Notes: generated by a model from the letters alone, not told the origin. A DNA stretch of 47,966 nucleotides from Planctomycetota bacterium (GCA_023261505.1 JAHFOV010000010.1:1-47966), one strand, 5' to 3'. Positions 9,373 to 18,169 are shown, counted from the first letter of the stretch. Numbers and translations: made by a program.

Positions 9373-10233
9373 CTAACCCGTTACATACTTCCCTATAATT
9401 AGGTCTAGCTCTTCTTTTCGATTCTGGGGGATGGCCTCTGGCCTGGTGATAATTGCATCCTTTAGGGCAACGGAGCAGGGGCAGTTGCGTACCATAGGTA
9501 GTTGGGGAATGGCCACCTTGATAATCTTTTTGGCGTTTTCTACATTCTTCTTTAGGTTTGCTATAACCATCTCGGCTGTAACTGGTTTCTCTTCCGCATG
9601 CCAGCAGTCGTAATCTGTTGATAACGCCAGGGTAGCGTAGCATATCTCAGCCTCTCTGGCCAGCCTGGCCTCCTGGAGGTTGGTCATACCAATTACTGAT
9701 ACGCCTAGCATACGATAGACAAGGGATTCTGCCCTGGTGGAGAATTGGGGACCCTCAATACAGATGTAAGTACCTCCCTTGTGAACCCTTAAGCTTAACT
9801 CTTTTGCAGCCCTATGAAGACCATCTGCTACCCCAGCGCACACAGGATCGGCCATGCTAACATGGGCCACAATCCCATCCCCAAAGAAGGTATCTACGCG
9901 GGCCTTAGTGCGGTCAAAAAATTGGTCAGGTATGACAATATCCAGGGGCCTTATCTCCTCCTTCATACTTCCTACGGCGCTAACAGCAATAATCTGCACC
10001 ACCCCCAATTTCTTCATCCCATAGATATTAGCCCTGAAAGGTAGCTGAGTGGGAGCGATGGTGTGCCCTGAGCCATGCCTTGGAAGAAAAACCACTTCCC
10101 TTCCTGAGAGTTTCCCCATAGTAAAGACATCCGAAGGCTTTCCATAAGGCGTTCCTACCTCTACCTTCTGAATGTCCTTTATGCCCTCTATATCGTAAAG
10201 CCCACTACCGCCGATAATCCCTACCCTATTCAT
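9373..10233 (-). CDS. mtnP: S-methyl-5'-thioadenosine phosphorylase
   Basis: Cleaves 5'-methylthioadenosine with phosphate to adenine and methylthioribose-1-phosphate in methionine salvage. Typical landmarks are IGGSGLYDI at the N-terminus, the phosphate-binding PRHG block, an FRANIYG segment, and the substrate region IEGPQFSTRAES followed by GMTN (MTAP-type, lacking a purine-specific change). The length of 286 residues is normal. A paralogue with two repeat-derived insertions is encoded at 43708-44838. The stop is 15 nt from the acsA start. A palindromic repeat lies directly upstream. Confidence 0.88.
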   Translation of the reverse strand: MNRVGIIGGSGLYDIEGIKDIQKVEVGTPYGKPSDVFTMGKLSGREVVFLPRHGSGHTIAPTQLPFRANIYGMKKLGVVQIIAVSAVGSMKEEIRPLDIVIPDQFFDRTKARVDTFFGDGIVAHVSMADPVCAGVADGLHRAAKELSLRVHKGGTYICIEGPQFSTRAESLVYRMLGVSVIGMTNLQEARLAREAEICYATLALSTDYDCWHAEEKPVTAEMVIANLKKNVENAKKIIKVAIPQLPMVRNCPCSVALKDAIITRPEAIPQNRKEELDLIIGKYVTG

Positions 10234-10253
10234 TGGACATTTCTCCCATTAAT

Positions 10254-10308
10254 GTAGGGACAGACCTTTAGGTCTGTCCGATGGACAGGTCTAAAGACCT
10301 GTCCCTAC
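10254..10308. repeat. palindromic element: inverted repeats enclosing two hairpins
   Basis: Terminal GTAGGGACAG (10254-10263) and CTGTCCCTAC (10299-10308) are perfect inverted repeats. Inside lie two hairpins, GACAGACC..GGTCTGTC and GACAGGTC..GACCTGTC. The layout matches the elements at 13310-13400, 24857-24929 and 28489-28550. It lies between aroC and mtnP, at the 5' side of mtnP. Confidence 0.85.
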
Positions 10309-10328
10309 GTGTCTTTTCTTGCAGACTG

Positions 10329-10352
10329 GCCCGCCCGGGGTGGGCTTTTTTT
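10329..10352 (+). terminator. Rho-independent terminator-like hairpin in plus orientation
   Basis: GCCCGCC pairs with GGTGGGC around a CGG loop (one G-U pair), followed by seven T residues at 10346-10352. The orientation is odd. The T-run reads on the plus strand, while both flanking genes (aroC and mtnP) are on the minus strand and no plus-strand gene lies upstream. It may block antisense transcription or belong to a repeat. Confidence 0.55.
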
Positions 10353-10435
10353 ATATGTCATTTCCCTTCTAAAATCAACGGCAAATGAAAATCCGCAAAT
10401 TTTTAGTATGTAATTTGTAATTTGTAATTATTTTT

Positions 10436-11614
10436 TTAAAGGCCCTTTATCTGCCCCAGGTAACCCGTATAATTCCTTTTCACCTCCTGCAGAGAGTCAC
10501 CCCCAAATTTTTCCAGGAAGGCGGAGGCTAGTTCAAAGGCCACCACTGCCTCCACCACTACGGAGGCGGCGGGGACGGCGCAGACATCGGAACGCTCCGC
10601 AGCCGCTTGCACAGGCGTTTTGCTAGAGAGTTCTACTGAGGAAAGGGGCTTTCTGAGGGTAGGTATGGGCTTCATGGCAGCCCTTAAGACTACAGGTTCT
10701 CCATTTGTTACGCCTCCTTCAAGACCGCCTGCGTTATTGGTCTTTCTGTAGAACCCGCTTGTCAGGCCCTTTAATGCCCCTATATCCCCCTTTTCTAAAG
10801 GGGGACTAAGGGGAATTTTATCATAAAATATCTCATCATGCACCAGGGAGCCTAACCTTTCTGCCACCTCAAAGCCTAGCCCTATCTCTACCCCCTTTAT
10901 GGCCTGGACGGCCATGACAGCCCTTGCCAACCTCCCGTCCAGCCTCTCCGTCCATTGGGCATAACTGCCCAGGCCAGGTGGCACCCCAAAGGCCGCCACC
11001 TCTATTATCCCCCCCACAGTATCCCCTGCCTTTTCAGCCTCCTTTATCCTCCCCATCATACCCCTTTCTGCCTCTTTATCAGGACAGTAGAGGGGGCTTG
11101 AGTCCCTACAGCGTTGTAACTCCTGAGGGTCACCCGGGATGGCGGTAGCCAGAAAACCTCCAATACCCACAACATATCCCAGTACATCGATATTGAATTC
11201 CTTGAGGAGTGTCTTTGTAAGCGCACCCGCGGCCACCCGGGCGGCAGTCTCCCTGGCGCTGGCCCTCTCCAGGACATTACGCATGTCGTGAAACCCATGC
11301 TTCATGGCCCCCGCCAAATCGGCATGGCCAGGCCTTGCCCTGGTAAGCTCTGGGAGGTCCTCTATAGAATAATCCAGATTTCTTATCTTGAGGGAAACAG
11401 GGCTACCGATACTGAGGCCCTTTCTTGTGCCAGAAAGGAGTTCTACCTCATCCTTTTCGATCTTCATCCTCGGTCCACGGCCGTAGCCTCCCTGTCGTCG
11501 GACAAGTTCTGCGTTCATTGTTTCGGTATCTATCTTGAGTCCGGCGGGCAGACCCTCCACCACTGCTATCAGGCACTTGCCGTGGGACTCTCCTGCGGTT
11601 AGGTATCTCAGCAT
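10436..11614 (-). CDS. aroC: chorismate synthase with a repeat-derived internal insertion
   Basis: Catalyses the last step of the shikimate pathway, EPSP to chorismate, using reduced FMN. Family landmarks are LTAGESHG at the N-terminus, [33 protein letters not shown] and the C-terminal [10 protein letters not shown] with [11 protein letters not shown] start it at the ATG at 11614, which has GGAGGA six bases upstream; the longer ORF is an extension without support. A block reading [17 protein letters not shown] sits between VHDEIFYD and [11 protein letters not shown], where related enzymes have only a few residues. It is translated from a palindromic repeat (10771-10817). The insertion keeps the frame, so the enzyme may still work. 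Confidence 0.9.
   Translation of the reverse strand: MLRYLTAGESHGKCLIAVVEGLPAGLKIDTETMNAELVRRQGGYGRGPRMKIEKDEVELLSGTRKGLSIGSPVSLKIRNLDYSIEDLPELTRARPGHADLAGAMKHGFHDMRNVLERASARETAARVAAGALTKTLLKEFNIDVLGYVVGIGGFLATAIPGDPQELQRCRDSSPLYCPDKEAERGMMGRIKEAEKAGDTVGGIIEVAAFGVPPGLGSYAQWTERLDGRLARAVMAVQAIKGVEIGLGFEVAERLGSLVHDEIFYDKIPLSPPLEKGDIGALKGLTSGFYRKTNNAGGLEGGVTNGEPVVLRAAMKPIPTLRKPLSSVELSSKTPVQAAAERSDVCAVPAASVVVEAVVAFELASAFLEKFGGDSLQEVKRNYTGYLGQIKGL
10771..10817. repeat. CCCCCTT...AAGGGGG palindromic repeat inside aroC
   Basis: TTAATGCCCCTATATCCCCC, TTTTCTAAAGGGGGACTAAG and GGGAATTTTA form a palindrome closely matching the intergenic copy at 14142-14191 (ATTAATGCCCCTTAGTCCCC and so on). In aroC it adds about 20 residues in frame in a surface-loop position. 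Confidence 0.85.
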
Positions 11615-11626
11615 ATAATCCTCCAG

Positions 11627-11788
11627 TGTAGCGTGCCAGTCATGCCTTAGGTCCACCACAAAGATAGGCGGATTCGCCAATTATTATGGCGAACAGATCC
11701 GCCCTCCAAACTAATTGGCGGGCTTTCAGCCTTTGGCGGACTTGTCTGGCATGTCCTTCTATCGTGCGACACAAGGTCGCACGCTACA
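11627..11788. repeat. composite palindromic element upstream of aroC
   Basis: Bounded by TGTAGCGTGC (11627-11636) and its perfect inverse GCACGCTACA (11779-11788). Inside are an ATTCGCC...GGCGAA hairpin, GATCCGCC/GGCGGAC segments, an inverted GCCAGTCATGCC/GGCATGTC-like pair and GTGCGAC..GTCGCAC. It begins 13 bp before the aroC start codon, so it provides the gene's whole 5' leader upstream of the ribosome binding site. A single GCACGCTACAT end also occurs near 42438-42450, upstream of serS. Confidence 0.75.
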
Positions 11789-11906
11789 TTTCAATTAATA
11801 ATAGAACTCTTTAAAATTCTATCAAAATGCATTATATACTCTACAAGTTTTTATCAAAATTCATTATCTATGATAGAAATGTGTGATAAAATAGCTCACA
11901 AATACG

Positions 11907-11948
11907 AATTCCAAATAACAAATGTTCAAATTACAAATGTTCAAATGT
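11907..11948 (+). repeat. AATTCCAAAT/CAAATGTTCAAAT tandem A/T-rich repeat
   Basis: CAAATGTTCAAATTA is followed directly by CAAATGTTCAAATGT, preceded by GAATTCCAAATAA. Similar tracts occur at 24820-24850, at 37365-37400 and inside the penicillin-acylase gene (38688-38802). It overlaps the 5' end of the LolC/E-like gene and creates its start context. Confidence 0.7.
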
Positions 11949-13204
11949 ATAAATTTTTCATAGCCTTACGGTATTTAAAGAAGAAAAAGAGCAGCTACAT
12001 AGCAGTTGCTGCCGTAGCCCTTAGTGTAATGACATATATTATTGTTATCTCTGTTATGAGCGGATTTGACAGGGAGCTAAGGACAAGAATACGTGGTACC
12101 CTCGCCCATGTGGTTATCATGAAGATAGGTGGGCTTTATGCCTTTGATAACTATAAAGAGGTTATGGAAGTGGTAAAGGGCGTTGAACATGTAAAGGCCT
12201 GCGCTCCCTTTGTGGAAGGGCCTGCCCTGGCCAGGGTAAGGGGAAACAGGGAGTTTGCTTATTTCAGAGGTATAGACCCCGTACAGGAGGCAAAGGTGGG
12301 GGATTTCGCCTCCTATATAGGCAAGTTTGGTAAGAAGCCGGAAGACCTCCTTAAGGTGCACGGGGAAACCAATGCACCCAGCATCTTCGGAGGTACGGAA
12401 CTCCTGAGGCTAGCACCAGGAGACACTGTGAAAAACCCCGAGAGTTTCATACCTGCGGGGGAGAAAATTACATTAGTGACGGTAAAAGGCTGGGACAAGA
12501 TAAGCGTAAAGGCCTTTGTGATAGAGGGAATGTTCCAATCTGGGATGTACGACTTTGATAAGACCTCTGTATATATCCCGCTGGAGGCCGCCCAGGAACT
12601 GGTGGGCGCTTCTAATGCCGTAACAGGGATAAGTCTGCAATTAGATGATTACCGCCACGGCCCTCAAGTAAGGGAAAACCTACAGAAGCAATTGGGCCCT
12701 GGCTATTTTGTACAGACCTGGGAAGATTTACGCAAGACCTTCCTAAGGGCGGTGACACTGGAAAGGAGGGTCATGGCTGTCATTCTCTTTTTCTTCCTTC
12801 TAGTGGCGGCTTTCTGCATTATGGCTATCCTTCGTATGATAGTCTTTATTGTCGCCAAGGATATAGGCATCCTGAAGGCCCTGGGCGCCACTCAGACAGG
12901 CATCTCAAGCATCTTCCTCTTTAAAGGTTTTTCTATCGGGTTTATCGGTGCCGCTATTGGTGTGGGATTTGGATTATTGATAGTTGCTCAAGTGAACTGG
13001 TTTGAAGGCCAGCTCTATCACATCACAGGTTGGAGGCCCTTTCCACCCGAAGTCTATTACTTTGAAAAAATACCTACTGAAGTAAACCCCTGGAGTATAG
13101 CCATTATAGCCGGAGTGGCTATATTCCTAAGCACCCTTGCCAGCGTTTACCCCGCCGTGAAAGCTGCCAGGTTGGACCCCGTGGAGATACTCCGCTACGA
13201 GTAA
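11945..13204 (+). CDS. FtsX/LolC-LolE-type ABC transporter permease
   Basis: A 419-residue protein with the LolC/E layout: an N-terminal membrane helix (SYIAVAAVALSVMTYIIVISVMSG), a large periplasmic MacB-like core of about 230 residues, then three C-terminal helices ending in the FtsX segment with the motif PAVKAARLDPVEILRYE. In Gram-negative bacteria such subunits pull lipoproteins from the inner membrane with the ATPase LolD. No ATPase gene is visible beside it. I prefer the ATG at 11945 (MYKFFIALRYL, typical LolC/E start). The ORF-track start adds 25 residues translated from an A/T-rich CAAATNNCAAATGTTC repeat. Neither start has a clear ribosome binding site. Confidence 0.8.
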   Translation: MYKFFIALRYLKKKKSSYIAVAAVALSVMTYIIVISVMSGFDRELRTRIRGTLAHVVIMKIGGLYAFDNYKEVMEVVKGVEHVKACAPFVEGPALARVRGNREFAYFRGIDPVQEAKVGDFASYIGKFGKKPEDLLKVHGETNAPSIFGGTELLRLAPGDTVKNPESFIPAGEKITLVTVKGWDKISVKAFVIEGMFQSGMYDFDKTSVYIPLEAAQELVGASNAVTGISLQLDDYRHGPQVRENLQKQLGPGYFVQTWEDLRKTFLRAVTLERRVMAVILFFFLLVAAFCIMAILRMIVFIVAKDIGILKALGATQTGISSIFLFKGFSIGFIGAAIGVGFGLLIVAQVNWFEGQLYHITGWRPFPPEVYYFEKIPTEVNPWSIAIIAGVAIFLSTLASVYPAVKAARLDPVEILRYE

Positions 13205-13309
13205 ATTCGACTGAGATCCCCGAGCGGCTATCTATATTGTTTAACAGCCCAAATATATTCGTTGGTAGTCATTGTTTTGAACCATTGTATTATCTTATGT
13301 AGGGCTTAT

Positions 13310-13400
13310 GTAGGGGCGAACCTATGTGTTCGCCCCTTTTGTGTTTAACCGATAACGGCTTGATGCACGAGTCAGGGCAGACACACAGGTCTGCCCCTAC
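13310..13400. repeat. GTAGGGGC-bounded palindromic element with two hairpins
   Basis: GTAGGGGC (13310-13317) and GCCCCTAC (13393-13400) enclose a GGGGCGAAC..GTTCGCCCC hairpin and a GGGCAGAC..GTCTGCCC hairpin, the same plan as 24857-24929 with the two hairpins in swapped order. The surrounding gap 13205-13567 between the convergent LolC/E-like and DUF116 genes shows nothing else that I can name. Confidence 0.85.
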
Positions 13401-13567
13401 GATGGCCAAAATTCCGTGAGAATCGTTGGGCATGAGAACGTATTCGTCCGTCTCAACCAAGGGAAATTTATGTGGCACCCCTTCGCGCTTGTAGTTAATT
13501 GAAAGGAAGCGGCGGCAGATAATAACAAGAGGCAAAAAAATACAATCGAGGATGGGCTTAAAGCGGA

Positions 13568-14056
13568 TTACTTGTTTTCCTGGTCTTCCAGGAACATGAG
13601 GAGTTGTTTTTCTACCTCTTCCATGGTAACGTCGGTGTCTTTGCAGTAACCATGGGGGCGGAGGTTCGGGACGGCCATGATGGCCTTGGGCAGGGCGGCC
13701 ATTAGTCCAATGCGCAATTCCTTTTCGCAGGCTACCGCTATTACCCCGCGGATTTCCTCCGACTTCACCTTCTGAAGTGCTAACCTTCCGCCTGTGGCCA
13801 CCGCAATCTGCACCCCATATTTTTCTGAAAGCTCTAAAAGGTTTTTCACCTTGCATTTGCCACAGCGTTTGCATTCGCCAAGGTCAAGGGTAATCTTCTG
13901 AGGACATTTGGAATACTGGATACAATGGGGAAATAGTATGAGAAGGCTGCTAGGGGGGTGCTTGGCCGCCCTCAGCCTATTTACCAGATTGCTCAGCGAT
14001 ACAAATTTCGCATCAATGGTCTCACTTATTGTCATAGTAACCAAGATTTTACCCAC
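13568..14056 (-). CDS. DUF116 family cysteine-rich protein
   Basis: A 162-residue protein with the DUF116 pattern: FPHCIQ, a following C, then CKRCGKCK, an ATGG stretch, VACEKEL and a C-terminal NLRPHGYCKDT. The ordered cysteines suggest metal or Fe-S binding, but the family function is unknown. It has no evident membrane segment, whereas many DUF116 proteins carry an N-terminal membrane region, so this is a short form. It is monocistronic as far as I can see, convergent with the LolC/E-like gene. A DUF2325 protein with a similar ligand/metal-sensing flavour is encoded next upstream on the same strand. Confidence 0.8.
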   Translation of the reverse strand: MGKILVTMTISETIDAKFVSLSNLVNRLRAAKHPPSSLLILFPHCIQYSKCPQKITLDLGECKRCGKCKVKNLLELSEKYGVQIAVATGGRLALQKVKSEEIRGVIAVACEKELRIGLMAALPKAIMAVPNLRPHGYCKDTDVTMEEVEKQLLMFLEDQENK

Positions 14057-14141
14057 CCAGATAGGAAAGTCAAGAAAGTTCTGTAGAAATCGATGGTCGT
14101 TGCGAACCGGCTCAGGCGGAGAAGCAATTCACTGAGTTTCC

Positions 14142-14191
14142 ATTAATGCCCCTTAGTCCCCCTTTAGGAAAGGGGGATTTAGGGGGGATTT
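14142..14191. repeat. CCCCCTTT..AAAGGGGG palindromic repeat (intergenic copy)
   Basis: GTCCCCCTTT and AAAGGGGGAT pair around a short loop, flanked by CCCCTTA and TAGGGGGG. It is the intergenic counterpart of the copy inserted in aroC. The gap 14057-14372 shows no other feature. Confidence 0.8.
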
Positions 14192-14372
14192 GTTGTGTCT
14201 CAAGCCACTGTTTTCTCACACACGCCGCTCAAGAGATTATCCTCTAGAGACGGAACCGCTAGTTTGTTTATCGGACTTTGGGATTACGCCGACGAAATCG
14301 AAATATTATGAGATAAAGACCCAATGAAGAGCCAATGGACTTTTGCTTAATTTCCTGTAGGCTAATTTGGCG

Positions 14373-14657
14373 TTACCTTAGACCTACCAGATTTAGCTTT
14401 TGGTATATAGAAGACCATGACCTCCTGGCAAACAGGATAGGTATGCTTTTTGATCTTGCGAGGTCTTTTACCCTTTGGGTAAGGTTATGGCTGGCGTAAT
14501 CGTAAAGGACTATTATAAGGTCCATGCTTTCAGGCAGTCCATTCCTGAATCCAGATTGGTCCCTACCGCTTAAGTGGATTAGACGCGTAACTCCCAGCTT
14601 GTTCAGCTCCCTCGGTATAGAACCTAAATGGTCACCTCCAACTATGAGAACAGACAT
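14373..14657 (-). CDS. DUF2325 domain protein
   Basis: A 94-residue single-domain protein with a Rossmann-like start MSVLIVGGDHLGSIP, a middle LSGRD segment, MDLIIVLYDYASHNLTQRVKDLA and a C-terminal PILFARRS, the usual order of DUF2325 proteins. These are small, widespread in anaerobes and of unknown role. The start is firm: AAGGAGGTT lies about 7 nt before the ATG. The usual SH pair (YASHN) is kept, but the cysteine often found just before it in the family appears to be replaced. A repeat cluster lies directly upstream. Confidence 0.75.
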   Translation of the reverse strand: MSVLIVGGDHLGSIPRELNKLGVTRLIHLSGRDQSGFRNGLPESMDLIIVLYDYASHNLTQRVKDLARSKSIPILFARRSWSSIYQKLNLVGLR

Positions 14658-14689
14658 CTTTTAACCTCCTTTCAATTTAAAGTGTTCTA

Positions 14690-14777
14690 ACCTCCCCTTT
14701 ATCCCCTCCTTTGTAAGAAGGGGAAAATACACACCCCTTAATCCCCTCTTTCTAGAGGGGAAGAGGAGAGGTAAATA
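14690..14777. repeat. CCCCTCCTTT..AGAAGGGG and CCCCTCTTTC..GAGGGG repeats
   Basis: Two palindromic units separated by ACACACCCCTTA. They are the inverted-orientation relatives of the cluster at 1055-1240, including the same ACACACCCCTT spacer. Confidence 0.8.
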
Positions 14778-14824
14778 TAAATGTATTGAAGTTGAGTCTC
14801 AATCGCACCAACTTCTAAAATTTT

Positions 14825-15361
14825 TTACTCCTCGTTTACCATCCCTTTCCACCCCTCCTCTCTAATGCCCCACATCTCGTACATAGGACACGCAATATAC
14901 ACAATTAAGGTGGAAGCCAATACAATGTATGAAAAAAGGAGCAGTAGAGAAAACCCCGGATATACATACCTGACCAACCACGGCCCTATAAGGATGCAGC
15001 CAATACCCACGAAGGAGGCCACGTAAGTGGCCATCTTTACTCCCTCTCTTATCGTCGTCATAGAAAGAATCCTGGATAGTACAAAAAATATCAATGGTAT
15101 TGAAAAGGTGTGCACGTGGGTCACTTCTAGCAGTTCCCTTCTTGTCTTGGGGAAGAGCATGCCTTCTTTGGGAAGTGGCGCATCCTCCGGCTCGCCCTCC
15201 CGAAGGTTGCCCAGATAATAGCTCTCCACCTTTTCTGGGCTGAATTTCGTTCTTTCTATGAAATTCAGAAAGGCAACGCCCATGCTTATTCCCATGAAAA
15301 TGAGAAAGAAGCTGAAGAATACCTTATTACTCAAGGAGGCTGAGGCTAAGCCCCTTCGCAT
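14825..15361 (-). CDS. integral membrane protein of unknown function in the ApbE/FMN cluster
   Basis: A 178-residue protein with an N-terminal hydrophobic helix (VFFSFFLIFMGISMGVAFLNF), a hydrophilic loop, then three or four more transmembrane segments. The second hydrophobic stretch begins with THVHTFSIPLIFF, and these histidines at a membrane border could bind haem or a metal. The gene overlaps the end of the FMN-bind/ApbE gene by 35 nt, so the two are surely co-transcribed. That makes a part in extracytoplasmic electron transfer plausible. I do not recognise the family. Confidence 0.7.
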   Translation of the reverse strand: MRRGLASASLSNKVFFSFFLIFMGISMGVAFLNFIERTKFSPEKVESYYLGNLREGEPEDAPLPKEGMLFPKTRRELLEVTHVHTFSIPLIFFVLSRILSMTTIREGVKMATYVASFVGIGCILIGPWLVRYVYPGFSLLLLFSYIVLASTLIVYIACPMYEMWGIREEGWKGMVNEE

Positions 15362-17069
15362 CCTTTTGGACCCTCTTGCTTTCTTCCTTTAAAATCTTTT
15401 CCATACCTCTTGTAACCTTGAGGTTTATCTCGCCATCCCTTTCACAAACAACGATTGCTGAGGTCCCCTTAAGGCTTTCCAGAAGTTCCCGCCCATTTTC
15501 CTCCCCAAGCACAAAAACACTGGTAGATAGGGCGTCAGCCTCGGTGGCGTCGGGTGCAACCACCGTTACGCTCACCATCCCCTCCACCGGCCACCCTGTC
15601 CTTGGGTCCAAAATATGGCAGTATCTCTTACCGTTTACGTTAAAGAATCTCTCATAATCTCCAGAGGTAGCCACCGCACAATCTTTTAACTCCAGATGGC
15701 CCAGCAGGCGGCCTTTTTCTCGGGGGTGCTGGACTCCTATCTTCCAACAGTCCCTGCCTGGAGGGCTTCCAAGGGCGTAAATATTACCCCCAAGGTTGAC
15801 GCAGGCAGCCTCTATGCCATTATCTTTTAATGCCTCCACTGCCCTATCTACGGCATAACCCTTGCCAATAGCGCCCAGGTCTAGCCTGGTGGAGGGATTA
15901 TTAAAGGAGACGCTCCCTTTCCCGCCCGATGCCGATTCACTGCCAGCTTGCTTTTGAATGATTATATTCTTGTAAGATACAGCAGGGAGCACCGACTTTA
16001 TATCTTCCTGAGAGGGGATACTTACTTTGCCGTCGTAGAAGCCCCATAGATTCACCAAAGGCTCCACGGTTATATCAAAGGCCCCCTGGGTTAGATTACT
16101 GTAATGTAAGGACCTTTCAATAATTGCTAAAAGCTCGCCGTCACAGTCAACTGGCCCCTTTCCAGCCTCTCTATTAATCTTAGATAGTTCGCTTTCAGGC
16201 TTATAATTGCTCATCAGCCTATCCAGCCTCTCCATCTCCCCGAAGGCCGCCTTTATCGCCTCCGACGCCGCTTCCTTATTGGGCGCATAGAGTGAGACCT
16301 CGGCATAGGTGCCCATTATAAGCCTCGCCTCTTTGTAAAGCTCTTGCGAGTTTCCATCATAAGATACAGGTCGTGTCATGTCTTGCCTACGGCAGATTCG
16401 CTGTGGCGAACCTTCGGCAGATTCGCTGTGGCGAACCTTTGGCAGATCCGCTGTGGCGGGCCTAGAATAAGGCAGTGCATGGGATAAATCCCTGCGCCCA
16501 CTGAGATAGAAATTATCTACCAGGGCCAGCACTTTCCTCACTCCTTCACACATGCACACTACTGACATGGTGGCACCGGTGATATTTATAATGTCCTTAT
16601 CTATGCTGAGAGGATTTTTCAATGACTTGCCAATGAACTGGTGGGTGAAACGCTTTCTGGCCACCTCTCCGCCACGGCTCTCCCTGTAAACCAATACGAC
16701 AATATTCTTTATCTTTCCATCTGGTCTCACTGCAACAATAAAGTCAAATGGATGGAACTTACCCACCTCCTGGGTTATCACCGCATAGCCCAGGACTTCG
16801 CCACCCTTCCTGCCGATATAGACCAGAAAGCCCTCCTCAAAGAGTTTTCTTCCAAGTCTGTCTTCCAGTGTCTTCCTATCCTCTGCGGAAAGAAGAAGTC
16901 TATCGGTCAATATCTCCTCCGCCTCCGGGAAGACCCGTTTCAGGGCCTCCTCTTCGGTGAGGAAGACTTGCACTTCATAATTATCCTGAGGCTCGGTCCC
17001 CTGGGAAACTGCATTTGCAGACAGTAAGAAAACTAAGAATACACTAAAGACACCCCAGCCCGGCCTCAT
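15327..17069 (-). CDS. fusion of an FMN-binding domain with ApbE flavin transferase
   Basis: An N-terminal signal-like helix (VFSVFLVFLLSANA) is followed by an FMN-binding domain (about residues 30-185) with the flavinylation motif NITGATMS at 162-169, the threonine of GAT being the expected attachment site. The C-terminal 320 residues are ApbE, which moves FMN from FAD onto such threonines: LIMGTYAEVSLYA, DLGAIGKGYAVD, ILDPRTGWPV and TEADALSTSVFVLG are recognisable. The protein could therefore flavinylate itself or partners outside the cytoplasmic membrane. The linker (about 205-235) is translated from a GGCAGATTCGCTGTGGCGAA repeat. The gene is coupled to the lipoprotein gene upstream (ATGA overlap) and to the membrane protein downstream. 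Confidence 0.88.
   Translation of the reverse strand: MRPGWGVFSVFLVFLLSANAVSQGTEPQDNYEVQVFLTEEEALKRVFPEAEEILTDRLLLSAEDRKTLEDRLGRKLFEEGFLVYIGRKGGEVLGYAVITQEVGKFHPFDFIVAVRPDGKIKNIVVLVYRESRGGEVARKRFTHQFIGKSLKNPLSIDKDIINITGATMSVVCMCEGVRKVLALVDNFYLSGRRDLSHALPYSRPATADLPKVRHSESAEGSPQRICRRQDMTRPVSYDGNSQELYKEARLIMGTYAEVSLYAPNKEAASEAIKAAFGEMERLDRLMSNYKPESELSKINREAGKGPVDCDGELLAIIERSLHYSNLTQGAFDITVEPLVNLWGFYDGKVSIPSQEDIKSVLPAVSYKNIIIQKQAGSESASGGKGSVSFNNPSTRLDLGAIGKGYAVDRAVEALKDNGIEAACVNLGGNIYALGSPPGRDCWKIGVQHPREKGRLLGHLELKDCAVATSGDYERFFNVNGKRYCHILDPRTGWPVEGMVSVTVVAPDATEADALSTSVFVLGEENGRELLESLKGTSAIVVCERDGEINLKVTRGMEKILKEESKRVQKDAKGLSLSLLE
16379..16464. repeat. three tandem GGCAGATTCGCTGTGGCGAACC units inside the ApbE fusion gene
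   Basis: Two nearly perfect copies, then a third ending GGCAGATCCGCTGTGGCGGG. Each contains a small TTCGC..GCGAA hairpin. The frame stays open and supplies a low-complexity linker between the FMN-binding and ApbE domains. It is related to the CCGCC..GGCGG hairpins elsewhere in the window. Confidence 0.85.
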
Positions 17070-17536
17070 TTTTCCTCCTTACTTGCCAACGTCTTTCCTA
17101 TCTCAGTAAGTAAAAATTCTTCTACTTCTCCCGTGGAGGCCTTTCTTGTCCACTTGTAGGCTTGTGTCCCGCCAGGTGCCTTTTCCTCTGCCCTGGAGCG
17201 AATATTTACCACAGTAGTATCTCCTCTCGGCGCCAGGGTCAAAAACACTTCATAACGCTCCTTCCAGTAACCTCTATGTAATATACTCATGGCCTGTTCG
17301 CCTTCTCTGTAAAACCAATTGGTTTCTATCTCCCCTGTATCCTTCTTTGCCTCTTTTATGTCTATGCCGAGTTCTTCAAGTGTCTTCATGGCACCCTGCC
17401 AGGTCTCTTCGAAGCCAGCCTTGTAGCCCCTGGAATATTGAGGCTGAGCAACCTCCAGCCCTTTTGTACTCGCACAGCCCATCAGAAGGAAAATGGAACA
17501 CAAAAGGATATAAACCATTAATTTTAAGTGAACCAA
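17066..17536 (-). CDS. predicted lipoprotein
   Basis: A 156-residue protein with a signal peptide and lipobox (ILLCSIFLLMGC, cleavage before Cys at about residue 21). The mature part is mixed alpha/beta with DTGEIETNWFYREGE and VNIRSRAEEKAPGG, reminiscent of small BamC/DUF-type outer-membrane lipoproteins, but I do not assign a family. The stop overlaps the ApbE-fusion start (ATGA), which ties it to the same transcript. It may anchor or assist the extracytoplasmic flavoprotein. Confidence 0.75.
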   Translation of the reverse strand: MVHLKLMVYILLCSIFLLMGCASTKGLEVAQPQYSRGYKAGFEETWQGAMKTLEELGIDIKEAKKDTGEIETNWFYREGEQAMSILHRGYWKERYEVFLTLAPRGDTTVVNIRSRAEEKAPGGTQAYKWTRKASTGEVEEFLLTEIGKTLASKEEK

Positions 17537-17591
17537 GCCCTCTTTACAATAGATTTAGCTAACCCTTGAAACATATATAAACCATTTAAAG

Positions 17592-18068
17592 CTAATCCAC
17601 CTCAACAGTTAAGGTTATACTAAGCTCAACAGAATCGTCTTTAAATACGCCAGCCTTGGTATAATCCCCTGAAAGGGGGAGATTTGCCCAATGACCTGTT
17701 CCTTCTCGGTAAATAAAGTTACCTTGTGCACTTTCAAGAGTGGCCTTTCCAGCGGACTTCAGGTCGGCCCTACCTGAGAAATTCAAAAGGATGGTATCTC
17801 CATTTCTATCAGTAATGGTTATCGTTCCCTTTTCCACCGCTTCTTCAGGCTCGGGCGCTAATCCATGCTTTTCTTCCCACACGAAAGTACCTGTAATGTA
17901 ACCTTCAGCTTTACCTTCCACATGTATCATTTCTACTTCTTGCTTCTTTACCACCATCCCCTTCCCGTTTAGGGTTACGGTGGTAATCGCATCCTTAGCC
18001 ACTAAGACGACTAAACCATCTATCCAGAAAAAACAAAAAAGACTTAATATGCTCAAAAGCAGTCTCAT
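17592..18068 (-). CDS. secreted protein of unknown function
   Basis: A 158-residue protein with a hydrophobic N-terminus (LLLSILSLFCFFWIDGLVVLVA). The rest is beta-rich and polar, with repeated glycine-flanked strands (VEGKAEGYITGTFVWEE, GNGDT-like loops), suggesting a beta-barrel or beta-sandwich domain in the periplasm. The start is supported by AGGAGG-like sequence just upstream (TAGGAGGAAATAAAATG). It lies between the porin and the lipoprotein gene and on the same strand. No family is recognised. Confidence 0.65.
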   Translation of the reverse strand: MRLLLSILSLFCFFWIDGLVVLVAKDAITTVTLNGKGMVVKKQEVEMIHVEGKAEGYITGTFVWEEKHGLAPEPEEAVEKGTITITDRNGDTILLNFSGRADLKSAGKATLESAQGNFIYREGTGHWANLPLSGDYTKAGVFKDDSVELSITLTVEVD

Positions 18069-18169
18069 TTTATTTCCTCCTATTCTTAACGCTTACACTG
18101 TAGGTAACCCAGAATGCCGTGCTATATTTTACTTAATTGTTTACAAAATTCACCTACAATAGCCCAACA

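Noticed and set aside
9338-9643. 101-codon minus-strand ORF overlapping mtnP
   Set aside because: Lies in another frame of mtnP and has no features of its own.
13290-13874. 194-codon ORF overlapping DUF116
   Set aside because: Frame-shifted shadow of DUF116 continued through a palindromic repeat.
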